From assembly GCF_019041915.1 (NCBI RefSeq), contig NZ_JAHPYF010000004.1, positions 62,001 to 126,000 of the forward strand: a stretch of DNA of 64,000 nt, in the 5' to 3' direction. This stretch comes from Collinsella sp. MSK.8.10. Its GTDB lineage: Bacteria > Actinomycetota > Coriobacteriia > Coriobacteriales > Coriobacteriaceae. Below, in pieces: positions 1 to 9,099 of the stretch; within the stretch, counting starts at the first letter, position 1, and each line of letters opens with the position of its first letter. The notes beneath the pieces were generated by a model that did no database searches, was not told where the DNA came from, and saw only the letters and a list, made by a program, of their open reading frames with translations. The translations under genes and the position numbers were made by a program.

Positions 1-691
1 GGGCGTGGTCGTGGTCATGGCCGTGGCAGCCGCACGTGGCCTCGCCGTTCTGTGCGAGCGTGCCGGCGATAAGGGCCTCGACGCAAGCGTCGCAGCTGCC
101 CTGGGTACCTGCGTATACCGTGATGCCGGCTTGGGCAAGCGCGTTGATGGCGCCACCGCCGATACCGCCGCAGATGAGCGTGTCCACGCCGCCGTTGGCG
201 AGCAGGCCCGCAAGGGCACCGTGGCCGGTGCCGCCGGTGCCCACGACCTGCTCGTTGAGCACCTTGCCGTCCTGAATGTCGTAGATCTTGAACTGCTCGC
301 TGCGGCCAAAGTGCATAAAGATGTTGCCGTTGTCGTACGTGGTTGCCACCCTCATGGTGCCGACCTCCTTTGCTGGCCATGCGGCCGTTGTCGTGGAAAT
401 GGGGGAGTACGCGATGTTGCCGCCTTCGATGACGAGCGCTCGTCCGTTGACCAGCGCGTTTGCCACCTTACGATGCGCGCGGCTGCAGATTGCCGCTACC
501 GTGGCGCGGGCAATGCCCATGTGCTGGGCGACGGCCTCCTGATTGAGGCCCTCCAGGTCACACAGCCGCAGGACTTCGAGCTCGTCGACCGTCATATCGA
601 TGGCGTCTCCGCTGGCAAGGCCGTCGGGGGTAAAGCCGCGGTATTCGGGGATGATCCCAACACGGCGCAGTTTTTCGCGTCTTCCTGCCAT
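1..691 (-). CDS. DUF134-NifX fusion protein (partial, runs off left edge)
   Basis: Read on the minus strand from the ATG at 691, one uninterrupted frame continues to the window edge (230 codons visible), so the C-terminus is missing. Residues 1 to about 95 are a DUF134 helix-turn-helix module (begins MAGRREKLRRVGIIPEYRGF, with a sigma-70 region 4-like segment LNQEAVAQHMGIARATVAAI). From about residue 115 the frame continues into a NifX/NifB-type iron-molybdenum cluster-binding domain (MRVATTYDNGNIFMHFGRSE) ending in a His/Asp-rich tail (HGHDHDHA). DUF134 and NifX-like proteins are often neighbours or fusions in anaerobes. The domain calls are secure; metal or cluster binding and autoregulation are inferences. 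Two palindromic 12-mers lie just upstream. Confidence 0.85.
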   Translation of the reverse strand, partial: MAGRREKLRRVGIIPEYRGFTPDGLASGDAIDMTVDELEVLRLCDLEGLNQEAVAQHMGIARATVAAICSRAHRKVANALVNGRALVIEGGNIAYSPISTTTAAWPAKEVGTMRVATTYDNGNIFMHFGRSEQFKIYDIQDGKVLNEQVVGTGGTGHGALAGLLANGGVDTLICGGIGGGAINALAQAGITVYAGTQGSCDACVEALIAGTLAQNGEATCGCHGHDHDHA

Positions 692-705
692 ACGTGCTCC
701 TTATC

Positions 706-770
706 TGTCATATGTCAACAATAGGATAGCGAACGTGCAGATTTGCGCAAGGAATTTCTGGCATATGTCA
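706..770. promoter_or_regulatory. Two palindromic 12-mers, candidate DUF134 operator
   Basis: TGTCATATGTCA at 706-717 and TGGCATATGTCA at 759-770 share the palindromic form TG-n-CATATG-n-CA and lie 15 and 68 bp upstream of the DUF134-NifX start at 691. Their position between this gene and thyA fits an autoregulatory operator for the DUF134 helix-turn-helix. This is inferred from symmetry and location only. Confidence 0.4.
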
Positions 771-857
771 GAAAATGAGGGCTTGTGTTTGGGCTGTGGG
801 GCCGCGTGCGCCTGGGCTACAATGAATCTCGCTTGTAGGCAACTGACAGGAGGGTCA

Positions 858-1706
858 ATGAGCAAGGCTGATCAACAGTTTGTAGCCATGTGCCGCGATA
901 TTCTGGACCATGGCACCACCACCGAGGGCCAAAAGGTCCGCCCGGTGTGGGAGGACGGCACCCCTGCCTATACCATTAAAAACTTTGGTGTCACGGCACG
1001 CTACGACCTGCGTGAGGAGTTTCCGGCGCTTACCCTGCGTCGTACGGCCCTCAAATCTGCCATGGATGAGATCCTATGGATTTATCAAAAGAAGTCCAAT
1101 AACGTGCATGATCTCAACAGCCACATTTGGGATGAGTGGGCCGACGAGACCGGCTCCATCGGCAAGGCCTACGGGTATCAGATTGGGCAGAAGAGCCATT
1201 ATGCCGAGGGTGACTTCGATCAGATGGACCGTGTGCTGTACGACCTTAAGCACACGCCGTACAGCCGCCGCATTATGACGAATACCTACGTGTTTAGCGA
1301 CCTGTCCGAGATGCACCTGTATCCGTGCGCCTACAGCGTGACGTATAACGTGACGCAGCGCCCGCAGGATGATAAACCGACGCTCAACATGATTCTCAAC
1401 CAGCGCAGCCAGGATATTTTGGCTGCGAACAACTGGAATGTGTGCCAGTATGCCATTTTGCTGATGATGGTTGCGCAGTCGGTCGATATGATCGCTGGCG
1501 AGCTGCTGCATGTGATTGCCGATGCTCACATTTACGACCGTCATGTCGATATCGTCCGTGATCTTATCGAGCGTCCGCAGTTTGCCGCGCCTAAGGTAAC
1601 GCTTAACCCCGATGTACATGACTTCTATGCGTTTACGACCGATGATCTGATCGTCGAGGGCTATGAGCACGGCCCGCAGGTCAAGAACATCCCCATTGCG
1701 GTGTAG
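858..1706 (+). CDS. thyA: Thymidylate synthase
   Basis: 282 residues. Methylates dUMP to dTMP with methylene-tetrahydrofolate, giving dihydrofolate. The ATG at 858 follows a strong AGGAGG (848-853), so the frame extending upstream to 543 is not used. Visible signatures are the phosphate-binding SRRI motif, the catalytic cysteine at about residue 157 in LYPCAYS, and the block LNQRSQDILAANNWN followed by ADAHIYDRH. The length is slightly above the classical ThyA of about 264 residues. folA follows directly and recycles the dihydrofolate, so the pair is one transcription unit. A TACAAT hexamer at 818-823 may be the -10 element. Confidence 0.96.
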   Translation: MSKADQQFVAMCRDILDHGTTTEGQKVRPVWEDGTPAYTIKNFGVTARYDLREEFPALTLRRTALKSAMDEILWIYQKKSNNVHDLNSHIWDEWADETGSIGKAYGYQIGQKSHYAEGDFDQMDRVLYDLKHTPYSRRIMTNTYVFSDLSEMHLYPCAYSVTYNVTQRPQDDKPTLNMILNQRSQDILAANNWNVCQYAILLMMVAQSVDMIAGELLHVIADAHIYDRHVDIVRDLIERPQFAAPKVTLNPDVHDFYAFTTDDLIVEGYEHGPQVKNIPIAV

Positions 1707-1715
1707 GTGACGCGC

Positions 1716-2234
1716 ATGACGTGTAAGCTTTCCGCCATTGTCGCCGTGTGTGACGATTGGGGCATTGGGTGCGAGGGTGACATGGTCGTGTCCAATCGCG
1801 CCGACATGCGTCATTTTGTGGCGTGCACCAAAGGCTGCCCGGTCATTATGGGACGCAAGACGCTGCTGAGTTTTCCCGGCGGGCGTCCGCTCAAGAACCG
1901 TCGTAATATCGTGCTCACGCGCGATGAGGACTTTGCTGCCGAGGGCGTCGACGTGGTGCATAGCGTCGACGAAGCGCTCACCGCGGTAGCCGATGAGCCC
2001 GTTGCGTGGGTGATCGGTGGCGGCGAGGTGTATCGGCAGTTTTTGCCGTATTGCGCCGAGGCCGAGGTTACGCATGACCATTGCGTGCATGACGTGGATA
2101 CGTACTTTCCCGATCTGGATGCCGATCCCGCGTGGGAGATTGCGCGGCGTGGCGGTGTTGCCACGATTGCCTCGGGCGAGGGCGACGAGGGTGTCGATTA
2201 TGAGTTCGTAACGTATCGTCGCGTTGAGGCGTAA
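1716..2234 (+). CDS. folA: Dihydrofolate reductase
   Basis: About 172 residues. NADPH-dependent reduction of dihydrofolate to tetrahydrofolate. Family marks in order: the N-terminal strand and Met20-loop region with a Trp (DDWGIGCEGD), an acidic residue in NRADMRHF at the active-site Asp position, the NADPH-binding VIMGRKT, and the Gly-rich VIGGGEVYRQF. The ATG at 1716 is chosen because AGGTGA (1705-1710) lies at ribosome-binding distance; an in-frame GTG at 1707, touching the thyA stop, is the alternative. It is co-transcribed with thyA, the usual partner. Confidence 0.94.
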   Translation: MTCKLSAIVAVCDDWGIGCEGDMVVSNRADMRHFVACTKGCPVIMGRKTLLSFPGGRPLKNRRNIVLTRDEDFAAEGVDVVHSVDEALTAVADEPVAWVIGGGEVYRQFLPYCAEAEVTHDHCVHDVDTYFPDLDADPAWEIARRGGVATIASGEGDEGVDYEFVTYRRVEA

Positions 2235-2278
2235 ATCGTCCGGCGTGAACGGTATCATCGGATTATTTGAATGCATGG

Positions 2279-2303
2279 GGCGGCGCTTAGCGTCGCCTCG
2301 TTT
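2279..2303 (+). terminator. Hairpin after thyA-folA
   Basis: An 8-bp stem (arms 2279-2286 and 2290-2297) with a TTA loop is followed by TCGTTT. The T-run is weak, so this may be a partial terminator. Confidence 0.5.
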
Positions 2304-2343
2304 GGTATAGATGCGCTGTAAAGAAAGGTGCGGGCTGGCTGCT

Positions 2344-3258
2344 ATGACTGATGCCGTTGAGGTGCTGCGAATCGATTCGCTCGAGGACGAGCGGCTTGAT
2401 GCCTACGTGCGACTGACCGAGCGTGAGCTGCGCTGCGTGCTGGAGCCGCAGAAGGGCATTTTTATCGCCGAGAGTGCCAAGGTCATCGAACGTGCGGTTC
2501 GCGCCGGATACGAGCCGGTGAGCTTTCTTTTGGGCGAGCGCTGGCTCGACCAGATGATGCCGCTGTTTGAGCGCCTGGCGGTACGCGAGGGCGCGGGTCC
2601 GGTTCCCGTGTTCGTGGCCTCGATGGAGCTCATGGAGCGGCTGACGGGCTTTAACGTGACGCGCGGTGCGCTCGCGGCATTCCGTCGTCCACGCCAGATT
2701 CCGGTTGATGAGTTCTTGGGCGGCGTCGTCGAGGCAGCGGGGGAGCGCCCGGTGCGCGTGTGCGTGCTCGAGGGCATTGTCGACCATACCAACGTCGGCG
2801 CGATTTTCCGCTCGGCGGCTGCGCTTAACGTCGATGGTATTTTGGTGAGCCCCACTTGCTGTGACCCGCTGTACCGTCGCTCGGCCCGCGTGAGCATGGG
2901 CACGGTGTTCCAGGTGCCCTGGACGCGCATTGGCAGCGAGGCGCGCGTATGGCCGCATGATGGGCTGGCGGCGCTGCACGATGCCGGCTTTTCGTGTGCC
3001 GCCATGGCGTTGACGGATGATTCGGTGTCGCTGGACGATCCCGCACTGCAGGAAATTGACCGTCTGGCAATCTTTATGGGCACCGAGGGTGCTGGCTTGG
3101 GCGCCAAGACTATTGCGGGCTGCGACCGCGCCGTGCGTATTCCAATGGCGCATGGGGTCGATTCGCTCAACGTGGCCGCGGCAAGTGCTGTCGCCTTTTG
3201 GCAGCTGTGCCCGCATGTGAGCAACGAATACCACTATCAGCCGGGTTTGTATCACTAG
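2344..3258 (+). CDS. TrmH/SpoU family RNA 2'-O-methyltransferase
   Basis: About 304 residues. A SAM-dependent SPOUT-fold RNA ribose methyltransferase; the rRNA or tRNA target cannot be read from sequence. An N-terminal substrate-binding region (about residues 1-110) precedes the knotted catalytic domain with motif 1 DHTNVGAIFRSAAAL, motif 2 around FMGTEGAGL and motif 3 DSLNVAAASAVAFW. The start at 2344 begins the conserved N-terminus; an upstream in-frame ATG at 2311 would add 11 residues without a better ribosome site. The gene stands between the folate pair and the MATE gene and looks like its own unit. Confidence 0.88.
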   Translation: MTDAVEVLRIDSLEDERLDAYVRLTERELRCVLEPQKGIFIAESAKVIERAVRAGYEPVSFLLGERWLDQMMPLFERLAVREGAGPVPVFVASMELMERLTGFNVTRGALAAFRRPRQIPVDEFLGGVVEAAGERPVRVCVLEGIVDHTNVGAIFRSAAALNVDGILVSPTCCDPLYRRSARVSMGTVFQVPWTRIGSEARVWPHDGLAALHDAGFSCAAMALTDDSVSLDDPALQEIDRLAIFMGTEGAGLGAKTIAGCDRAVRIPMAHGVDSLNVAAASAVAFWQLCPHVSNEYHYQPGLYH

Positions 3259-3383
3259 ACAGATATTTCGCACCGGGCTCTGGTTCGGGGTGTTTCGGCC
3301 GATGCCGGTCGGTGCTAAGCTGGTATTGGTTTTGGTCTTAAATTGCCGTTTTGTTGTTTGATATACGCTGGTGGGGAGGGCGT

Positions 3384-4736
3384 GTGGCTAAGAAGTCTAC
3401 GGCTATCGATGTAACGCAGGGTGTCATTTGGCAGCAGCTGCTTTCGCTGTGCGTTCCCATCTTCTTTAGCTCGTTTTTTCAGCAGGCTTACACGCTTATC
3501 GGTACCTATATCGTCGGCCAGTTTGGCGGCAAGCTCGCGCTGGGTGGCATTCAGGCCACGATGGTGCTTACGGAGCTCTGCATCGGCTTTTGCGTCGGTG
3601 TGGGTGCTGGCTGTGCGGTCATTACGGGTCAGTTTTTTGGCCAGCACGATGACGACCGCCTGAGCCGATCGGTCCATACGGCCATGACGCTCGCGCTGGT
3701 GGGCGGCATTGTCATTTCCATTCTGGGCATGGTGTTTGTCGAGCCGATGCTTGTGTTGATGAATACGCCGCATGAGCTGCTGGCCGAGGGTGTGGCGTAT
3801 GCCCGTTGCTACTTTGCCGCCATGTTTGCAGCGCTGCTGCTCAATATGGGGACGGCGTTGTTGCGCGCCGTGGGCGACACGCGCGGTCCGGCGGTCATTA
3901 TTGCCTCCGGCTGCTTCGTCAATGTGGCATTCGACATTCTTTTTGTCGCCGTGCTGCACATGGAAGCGCTGGGCTGCGGCATCGCGGTGGCGCTGACTAT
4001 CTGCACCAATGCCACGATGATTGTGATCCGCATGATGCGCGCTCCGGGAGCGTGGCGTCTTTCGCTCTCAAAGCTCGGTATTGACCCCGGTATCTGCAAG
4101 AGCATGCTTTCGTGCGGTTTGCCGCTGGGCGTTCAGTCTGCGGCGTATTCGATCTCCAACGTTTTGATTCAAGTGTCGGTCAACTCGTTTGGAGCCGATG
4201 TCACGACCGCTTGGGGCCTTTCCGGCCGCCTGGACGGCATTATCTGGATGGTGACTGAGGCACTCGGCGTGTCGATCACCACGTTCTCGGCGCAGAACTT
4301 TGGTGCGCGCAATTACGATCGCATGCGCAAGGGCTACCATACGTCGCTCGTGCTTTCATTTGTACTTATCGGCGGCCTGTCTGCCGTGCTGCTGGTGTTT
4401 TCGGGCCCGCTTTCGCGTTTGTTTATCGACGATGCCGCGATTTCGACCTACACCACGACGATTCTTCATTTCATCGCGCCGTTTTACGCGATTTTCTCGA
4501 TTATCGAAAACGCGTCCGGCTCCATCCGTGGCGCTGGCGTGAGCTTCCAGCCTATGATGCTCACGATCTTCGGCACGGTCGTGCTCCGCGTGGCGTGGGT
4601 GTTCGCGATTATGCCGCTCGACCCCTCGCTCGAGCATCTGCTGCTGGTCTACCCCGTAACCTGGGTAATCACCGCCACGATGTTCACCGTCTACCATCAC
4701 AGCGGCAACTGGCTAGGCCGCGCCACCGCCAAATGA
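3384..4736 (+). CDS. MATE family multidrug/toxin efflux transporter
   Basis: About 450 residues with roughly 12 hydrophobic segments in two homologous halves, typical of MATE antiporters that export cationic compounds by Na+ or H+ exchange. Recognisable stretches include QQAYTLIGTYIVGQFGG near the first helix and LLRAVGDTRGPAVI at the end of the first half. The start is GTG 3384 (protein begins with V/M-AKKSTAIDV), preceded by GGGGAGGG; the frame extends upstream to a TTG at 3351 without a ribosome site. The substrate is unknown. No regulator gene is adjacent. Confidence 0.9.
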   Translation: MAKKSTAIDVTQGVIWQQLLSLCVPIFFSSFFQQAYTLIGTYIVGQFGGKLALGGIQATMVLTELCIGFCVGVGAGCAVITGQFFGQHDDDRLSRSVHTAMTLALVGGIVISILGMVFVEPMLVLMNTPHELLAEGVAYARCYFAAMFAALLLNMGTALLRAVGDTRGPAVIIASGCFVNVAFDILFVAVLHMEALGCGIAVALTICTNATMIVIRMMRAPGAWRLSLSKLGIDPGICKSMLSCGLPLGVQSAAYSISNVLIQVSVNSFGADVTTAWGLSGRLDGIIWMVTEALGVSITTFSAQNFGARNYDRMRKGYHTSLVLSFVLIGGLSAVLLVFSGPLSRLFIDDAAISTYTTTILHFIAPFYAIFSIIENASGSIRGAGVSFQPMMLTIFGTVVLRVAWVFAIMPLDPSLEHLLLVYPVTWVITATMFTVYHHSGNWLGRATAK

Positions 4737-4818
4737 ACCCTTGGGGACAGAGGAAAACGGATCATTGCTCTCCGTGTTGATGTCGATGATCTGTTTGCCT
4801 CCGTCACCTTCGGATCAA

Positions 4819-5304
4819 TTAGTATTCGATGCCTTGGCGGGCTAGGAGGCCTTCGTCGAAGTAGTGTTTGACGGGGCGCATTTCGGTTACTAGGTCGGCA
4901 AGGTCGGCGAGGGGCAGCAAGCCGCGGCCGGTGAGCACGAGCTCCGTGGTGGTCGGTTTCATCGCAATCAACGTTTCGACATCTTCGCGCGTCACAAAGC
5001 TCCGTCGCATGGCTTCTCCTAGCTCATCCAAGATCAGCACGTCGACCTGGCTAATCTGCTCGCGCGCCAGCTCCATGATCTGTGCGGCACAGGCTTCGGG
5101 CGTGTCGCGGTCGGCTTGTACGATGCGTAGCCCCAATCGAGGTGCTGCGTCATGTTCGGCGCAGTGCAGCTTCTTGGCAAACTGAAGCATGAGCACGTTA
5201 AGTCCATAGCCCGTGGCGCGCAGCGCGAGTCCCAGCGCAGCCGTCGTCTTGCCCTTGCCGTCGCCCGTATAGATTTGAACCTTGCCGACTTCCAGTGATG
5301 CCAT
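4819..5304 (-). CDS. cobO: Corrinoid adenosyltransferase (CobA/CobO type)
   Basis: 161 residues. Transfers the adenosyl group of ATP to the cobalt of reduced corrinoids to make adenosylcobalamin. The N-terminal P-loop GDGKGKTT and following LGLALRATGYG are diagnostic of the CobA/BtuR family; LILDELGEAM supplies the acidic Walker B strand. It lies divergently from ftsH, far from the cobalamin cluster at 50-64 kb, with typical host base composition, so it probably serves salvage as well. AAAGGA precedes the ATG. Slightly short for the family (170-200) but complete. Confidence 0.92.
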   Translation of the reverse strand: MASLEVGKVQIYTGDGKGKTTAALGLALRATGYGLNVLMLQFAKKLHCAEHDAAPRLGLRIVQADRDTPEACAAQIMELAREQISQVDVLILDELGEAMRRSFVTREDVETLIAMKPTTTELVLTGRGLLPLADLADLVTEMRPVKHYFDEGLLARQGIEY

Positions 5305-5396
5305 CTCTGTCCTTTCGTGCCCGGCGTCGGTTTATCGCCGTCCGGGTTGGGTATTCTAGAAAACATTATCAACCCCAGTAGATGGAGTTCAAGCAG

Positions 5397-7289
5397 ATGG
5401 AGATGGATGACAACAAACGTAGACGGAATATGATCCTCTACGTGCTCATCGCCTTCGTCGTCTACCTCGTGCTCTCGACCGTTCTGTTCCCCAACATCGG
5501 TCACACGCAGCAGATTACGAAGACCGATTACTCGACGTTTGTCAAAGCGCTCGATAAGAAGAGTGTCGACAAGGTCGAGTACAACACGGACGATTACACC
5601 ATTTATTACACCAAGAAGGGCGAGGACGAGAACATCGCCTATAAGACGACCGGTGTGCCGAATGATGCGGGCTTTACCGATCGCGTGCTTGAGTCTGGCG
5701 CTTCGCTGGAGTCGGTCGTTCCCGATAAAAACTCGGGTTTGATGACCTACTACCTGCTCACTCTCATTCTTCCCATGGCGATTTTCTTCCTCATCGGTTG
5801 GTGGCTTAACCGCCGCATGAAGAAGGCTATGGGCGATGACGGCCCGTCGATGAACTTTGGTGGCGGCGGTTTTGGCGGCGGCGGACTGGGTAAGTCCGGC
5901 GCGCGCGTGATCGCCTCCAAGGACGTGGGCGTGACCTTTAAGGACGTCGCCGGCCAGGAAGAGGCCAAGGAGTCTCTCAAGGAGGTCGTCGACTTTCTGG
6001 AGAAGCCGCAGCGCTACGAGGAGATCGGCGCCAAGCTGCCGCGCGGTGCTCTCCTTGTTGGCCCTCCGGGTACCGGTAAGACCCTGCTTGCCAAGGCTGT
6101 TGCCGGCGAGGCCGGTGTTCCGTTCTTTAGCATTTCGGGCTCTGAGTTCGTTGAGATGTTTGTTGGTCGCGGCGCTGCAAAGGTTCGTGACCTGTTTAAG
6201 CAGGCCAAGGAAAAGGCCCCGTGTATCGTCTTTATCGATGAGATCGATACCATCGGTAAGAAGCGCGATGGCGGCGGCTTTAGCGGCAACGACGAGCGCG
6301 AGCAGACGCTCAATCAGTTGCTGACCGAGATGGATGGCTTCGATAACCACAAGGGTATCGTTGTCCTTGCCGCAACCAACCGCCCCGACAGTCTCGATCC
6401 CGCTCTACTGCGCCCCGGTCGTTTTGACCGCCGCATCCCCGTCGAGTTGCCCGATCTGACCGGCCGTAAGAACATCCTCGAGCTCCACGCCAAGAGTGTG
6501 AAGACCGAGCCGCCGATCGATCTGACCGCGATTGCCCGTGCCACGCCCGGTGCCTCGGGCGCCGACCTGGCCAATATCATCAACGAGGGCGCCCTGCGCG
6601 CCGTTCGCGAAGGTCGCAAGCGTGCAACCCAGGACGACTTCGAGGAGTCGGTGGAGGTCGTTATTGCCGGTCAACAGCGTAAGTCCACGGTGCTTTCCGA
6701 CCACGAGAAGCAGGTCGTTTCCTACCATGAGATCGGCCATGCCATTGTTGCCGCTCGCCAGAAGGGCTCTGCGCCTGTCACGAAGATCACCATCGTGCCA
6801 CGCACGAGCGGTGCTCTGGGCTACACCATGCAGGTCGAGGAGGATGAGCGCTTCCTGACCACACGCCAGGAGGTCCTGGACAAGCTCGCCGTCTACTGCG
6901 GTGGCCGTGCGGCCGAGGAGCTCATCTTTGGTGAGATGACGACTGGCGCCGCCAACGATATCGAGCAGGCCACCAAGCTCGCCCGCAACATGGTGACGCG
7001 CTTTGGTATGTCCGACGAGTTTGGCATGATGGCGCTCGGTACCGTCCAGAATGCGTACCTCAACCAGGATACGTCGCTCACCTGCGCCCCCGGTACGGCC
7101 GAGCGCGTGGACGCGATTGTCGCCAAGCTGATCGAGGATGCGCACGACCGCGCCCTGCAGATCCTGAAGGAGAACAAGTTCAAGCTCCACGAGCTGGCTC
7201 GTTATCTGTACAAGAAGGAGACGATCACGGGCGAGGAGTTCATGAATCTCCTCACGCGCGAAAATCCGCTGATGCCGAAGCAGCAGTAA
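5397..7289 (+). CDS. ftsH: ATP-dependent zinc metalloprotease FtsH
   Basis: About 630 residues. Membrane-anchored AAA+ protease degrading misfolded membrane and short-lived proteins. Order of elements: TM1 (about 9-28), extracytoplasmic domain, TM2 ([18 protein letters not shown]), Gly-rich linker, Walker A GPPGTGKT (about 222), Walker [10 protein letters not shown], pore loop FVEMFVG, arginine-finger region RPGRFDRR, then zinc site HEIGH (about 444) with the usual HEXXH spacing. Start chosen at ATG 5397 because GGAG lies 9 nt upstream; in-frame ATGs at 5382 and 5403 are alternatives. A strong terminator follows. Confidence 0.96.
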   Translation: MEMDDNKRRRNMILYVLIAFVVYLVLSTVLFPNIGHTQQITKTDYSTFVKALDKKSVDKVEYNTDDYTIYYTKKGEDENIAYKTTGVPNDAGFTDRVLESGASLESVVPDKNSGLMTYYLLTLILPMAIFFLIGWWLNRRMKKAMGDDGPSMNFGGGGFGGGGLGKSGARVIASKDVGVTFKDVAGQEEAKESLKEVVDFLEKPQRYEEIGAKLPRGALLVGPPGTGKTLLAKAVAGEAGVPFFSISGSEFVEMFVGRGAAKVRDLFKQAKEKAPCIVFIDEIDTIGKKRDGGGFSGNDEREQTLNQLLTEMDGFDNHKGIVVLAATNRPDSLDPALLRPGRFDRRIPVELPDLTGRKNILELHAKSVKTEPPIDLTAIARATPGASGADLANIINEGALRAVREGRKRATQDDFEESVEVVIAGQQRKSTVLSDHEKQVVSYHEIGHAIVAARQKGSAPVTKITIVPRTSGALGYTMQVEEDERFLTTRQEVLDKLAVYCGGRAAEELIFGEMTTGAANDIEQATKLARNMVTRFGMSDEFGMMALGTVQNAYLNQDTSLTCAPGTAERVDAIVAKLIEDAHDRALQILKENKFKLHELARYLYKKETITGEEFMNLLTRENPLMPKQQ

Positions 7290-7310
7290 TACTAGTTGCG
7301 CAGTGTCAAT

Positions 7311-7350
7311 CGCCCCATTTGAGTTTCTATCTCAAATGGGGCGTTTTGTT
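7311..7350 (+). terminator. Intrinsic terminator of ftsH
   Basis: A perfect 13-bp stem (7311-7323 with 7331-7343), 7-nt loop, then TTTTGTTT. Classic Rho-independent structure. Confidence 0.93.
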
Positions 7351-7366
7351 TGTGGGAGGGATATGT

Positions 7367-7822
7367 ATGAAGATCGTGGTGAGTGCCTGCTTGATGGGCG
7401 AGAGCTGCAAATATAACGGGCTCGATAACTACCATCGCGAACTGGTCGAAGCGTGCGAACGTACGGGGACCGAGGTCCTGTTGGTGTGCCCTGAGGTCTT
7501 TGGCGGTCTGCCCACACCGCGCAAGCCGTCCGAGATTGTGAACGGAGAGGTTCGTACCTGCGAGGGCATATCGGTCGATCGCGAATTTCGCCTGGGTGCC
7601 CAACGAGCGCTCGATATGTGCGAGCAGGCGGGCGGGCCGGAAGAGATCGCCGCGTGCATCCTGCAGGACCGTAGTCCCTCGTGCGGCGCGGGTCGCATCT
7701 ACGACGGAACATTCAGCGGCGCCCCTACGGCGGGCAACGGCGTCTTCGTTGATTTACTGCTCCGCCACGGTTATCGCGTGATCCCGGCTAGCGAGTTCGA
7801 CCCCAGCATGCTGGAGCAATAA
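7367..7822 (+). CDS. DUF523 domain protein
   Basis: 151 residues covering one DUF523 domain. Cysteine-containing motifs characteristic of the family are visible: VSACLMGESCKYNG near the N-terminus, VCPEVFGGLPTPR, and LQDRSPSCGAG. The conserved cysteines suggest metal or thiol chemistry, but no biochemical role is established. The ATG at 7367 follows GGGAGGG with a 6-nt gap; the upstream extension to 7319 runs through the ftsH terminator and is rejected. Single-gene unit between two terminators. Confidence 0.9.
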   Translation: MKIVVSACLMGESCKYNGLDNYHRELVEACERTGTEVLLVCPEVFGGLPTPRKPSEIVNGEVRTCEGISVDREFRLGAQRALDMCEQAGGPEEIAACILQDRSPSCGAGRIYDGTFSGAPTAGNGVFVDLLLRHGYRVIPASEFDPSMLEQ

Positions 7823-7863
7823 AAAACCACCACAAAGGTACTGCTCCCTTGTGGTGGTTTTGG
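7821..7863. terminator. Bidirectional terminator between DUF523 gene and gldA
   Basis: AAAACCACCACAAAGG (ends near 7839) pairs with CCTTGTGGTGGTTTT (7848-7862) with one bulged A; A-run on one side and T-run on the other let it serve both convergent genes. Nearly the same stem recurs at 15614-15654. Confidence 0.85.
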
Positions 7864-7870
7864 GTTAGAG

Positions 7871-8953
7871 CTAGAGGGTGTGGCCGTAGGCGTTGGCAGC
7901 TTTGATGGCGGCGGCGAATTTTTCGTCGGTGAAGGGCTCGGGGTTTCCCTGCTTCCACTCGTTGGTGGCGTGCGCGTATTCGCACAGGGCCGGGATATCT
8001 GCCTCGGTAAGGCCAACCTGCTCAAGCGTTACGGGCAGCCCCATCTGCTTGTTAAAGGCGGCGTAGCGCTCAAGGTTCTCGGTATCGCCCGTATAGGCAA
8101 ACAGTACCAGCACGCCCAGGCTCACGACCTCGCCATGCAGGTAGGTGCCCTCACGCGGAATGCTGCAGGTGGCGTTGTAGAACGCGTGCGCCACGCTCGA
8201 GTTGTAGTAATAATCGTTCTGGTTGGTCAGGTTCGAGACATAGCCCGTGTTGACAACGATGTCGAGCGCGATCTGCTTGACGGCCTCGCTCGACAGATTC
8301 TGGCGCACATCCTCAAGACCCTGCACACCATAGGTAAACAGCGGCTCGGAGCAAGTGTGGGCGAGTGCCAGGCCAAGACCGGCGGTGTGCTCCAGGTTGC
8401 CGGCGCTCGTGGCGTATTCGACCTCGGGCTGCTTAGACAGGGCATCGCCCACGCCGGCCCAGAAGTACTCTGCCGGTGCCTCGGCGATGATCTTGGGGTT
8501 GATGAAGATGTGCGCCGGTCGGTTGGGGTACGAATAGCCCTCGAGCGAGCCATCGTCATTGTAGACAACGGCAATGGCGGTCGCGGCCGAGCAGTTGGAG
8601 CAAATCGTCGGTACGGTAAAGACGATCTTCTTGAGCTCGATGGCCGCCGTCTTCACAGTGTCGAGTGCCTTGCCGCCGCCACATGCGATGAGCACGTCGG
8701 CTTCCTGGCAGGCAGGGGAGTTCACGACCTTGGCGATATTGGCACGCGTACTGTTGGTGCCATAGACGCGCGTCTCCAGGACCTCGACATCGGTACCTTC
8801 AAGTGCCGCCTCGATTCCCGGCAGCGCCGCAGCCAGGGCTCGCTTGCCGCCAATGATGGCGACCTTGGTCGCTCCGTACTCGGCCAGTGCGGCGGGCAGC
8901 TCGGTAAAGCAATCCTCGCCAACGGTATAATCACTCATTCCAATCGTGCGCAT
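7871..8953 (-). CDS. gldA: Glycerol dehydrogenase (iron-containing ADH family)
   Basis: 360 residues. NAD-dependent oxidation of glycerol to dihydroxyacetone, or the reverse. The NAD-binding GGGKALDTVK and metal-ligand regions WAGVGDALSK (Asp), SSVAHAFYN (His) and YLHGEVVSLG (His) are in place. AGAAGG lies 4 nt before the ATG at 8953. Convergent with the DUF523 gene and divergent from ileS. The family includes relatives acting on other small diols, so the exact substrate is less certain than the fold. Confidence 0.9.
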   Translation of the reverse strand: MRTIGMSDYTVGEDCFTELPAALAEYGATKVAIIGGKRALAAALPGIEAALEGTDVEVLETRVYGTNSTRANIAKVVNSPACQEADVLIACGGGKALDTVKTAAIELKKIVFTVPTICSNCSAATAIAVVYNDDGSLEGYSYPNRPAHIFINPKIIAEAPAEYFWAGVGDALSKQPEVEYATSAGNLEHTAGLGLALAHTCSEPLFTYGVQGLEDVRQNLSSEAVKQIALDIVVNTGYVSNLTNQNDYYYNSSVAHAFYNATCSIPREGTYLHGEVVSLGVLVLFAYTGDTENLERYAAFNKQMGLPVTLEQVGLTEADIPALCEYAHATNEWKQGNPEPFTDEKFAAAIKAANAYGHTL

Positions 8954-9054
8954 GGCAACCTTCTTTCTTTCGATAAAGTGCTTTCAGGTATTTTGCTCCT
9001 AGAGAAGGTCCACAGCCGCGAGAAATTTCGAACGTATAAAACCAGTGTTGAGGG

Positions 9055-9083
9055 TTTTTCGCCGGCGCGGAACGTGCTAGCAT
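9055..9083 (+). promoter_or_regulatory. Candidate ileS promoter
   Basis: TAGCAT (9078-9083) is preceded by TGC, an extended -10 arrangement, about 20 nt ahead of the T-box leader. The -35 region (TTTTTC, 9055-9060) is poor. Confidence 0.4.
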
Positions 9084-9099
9084 ACTCCGCATAAGCGTT

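Noticed and set aside
5..724. 239-residue plus-strand frame at the left edge
   Set aside because: It is the shadow of the minus-strand DUF134-NifX gene, which is open to the edge and has recognisable domains.
4737..4818. Short gap between the MATE gene and cobO examined for a gene or terminator
   Set aside because: Only weak self-complementarity and no T-run; nothing could be supported.
6726..6740. HEIGH in FtsH instead of the common HEAGH as a possible lesion
   Set aside because: The HEXXH zinc ligands and catalytic Glu are intact and all other motifs are normal.
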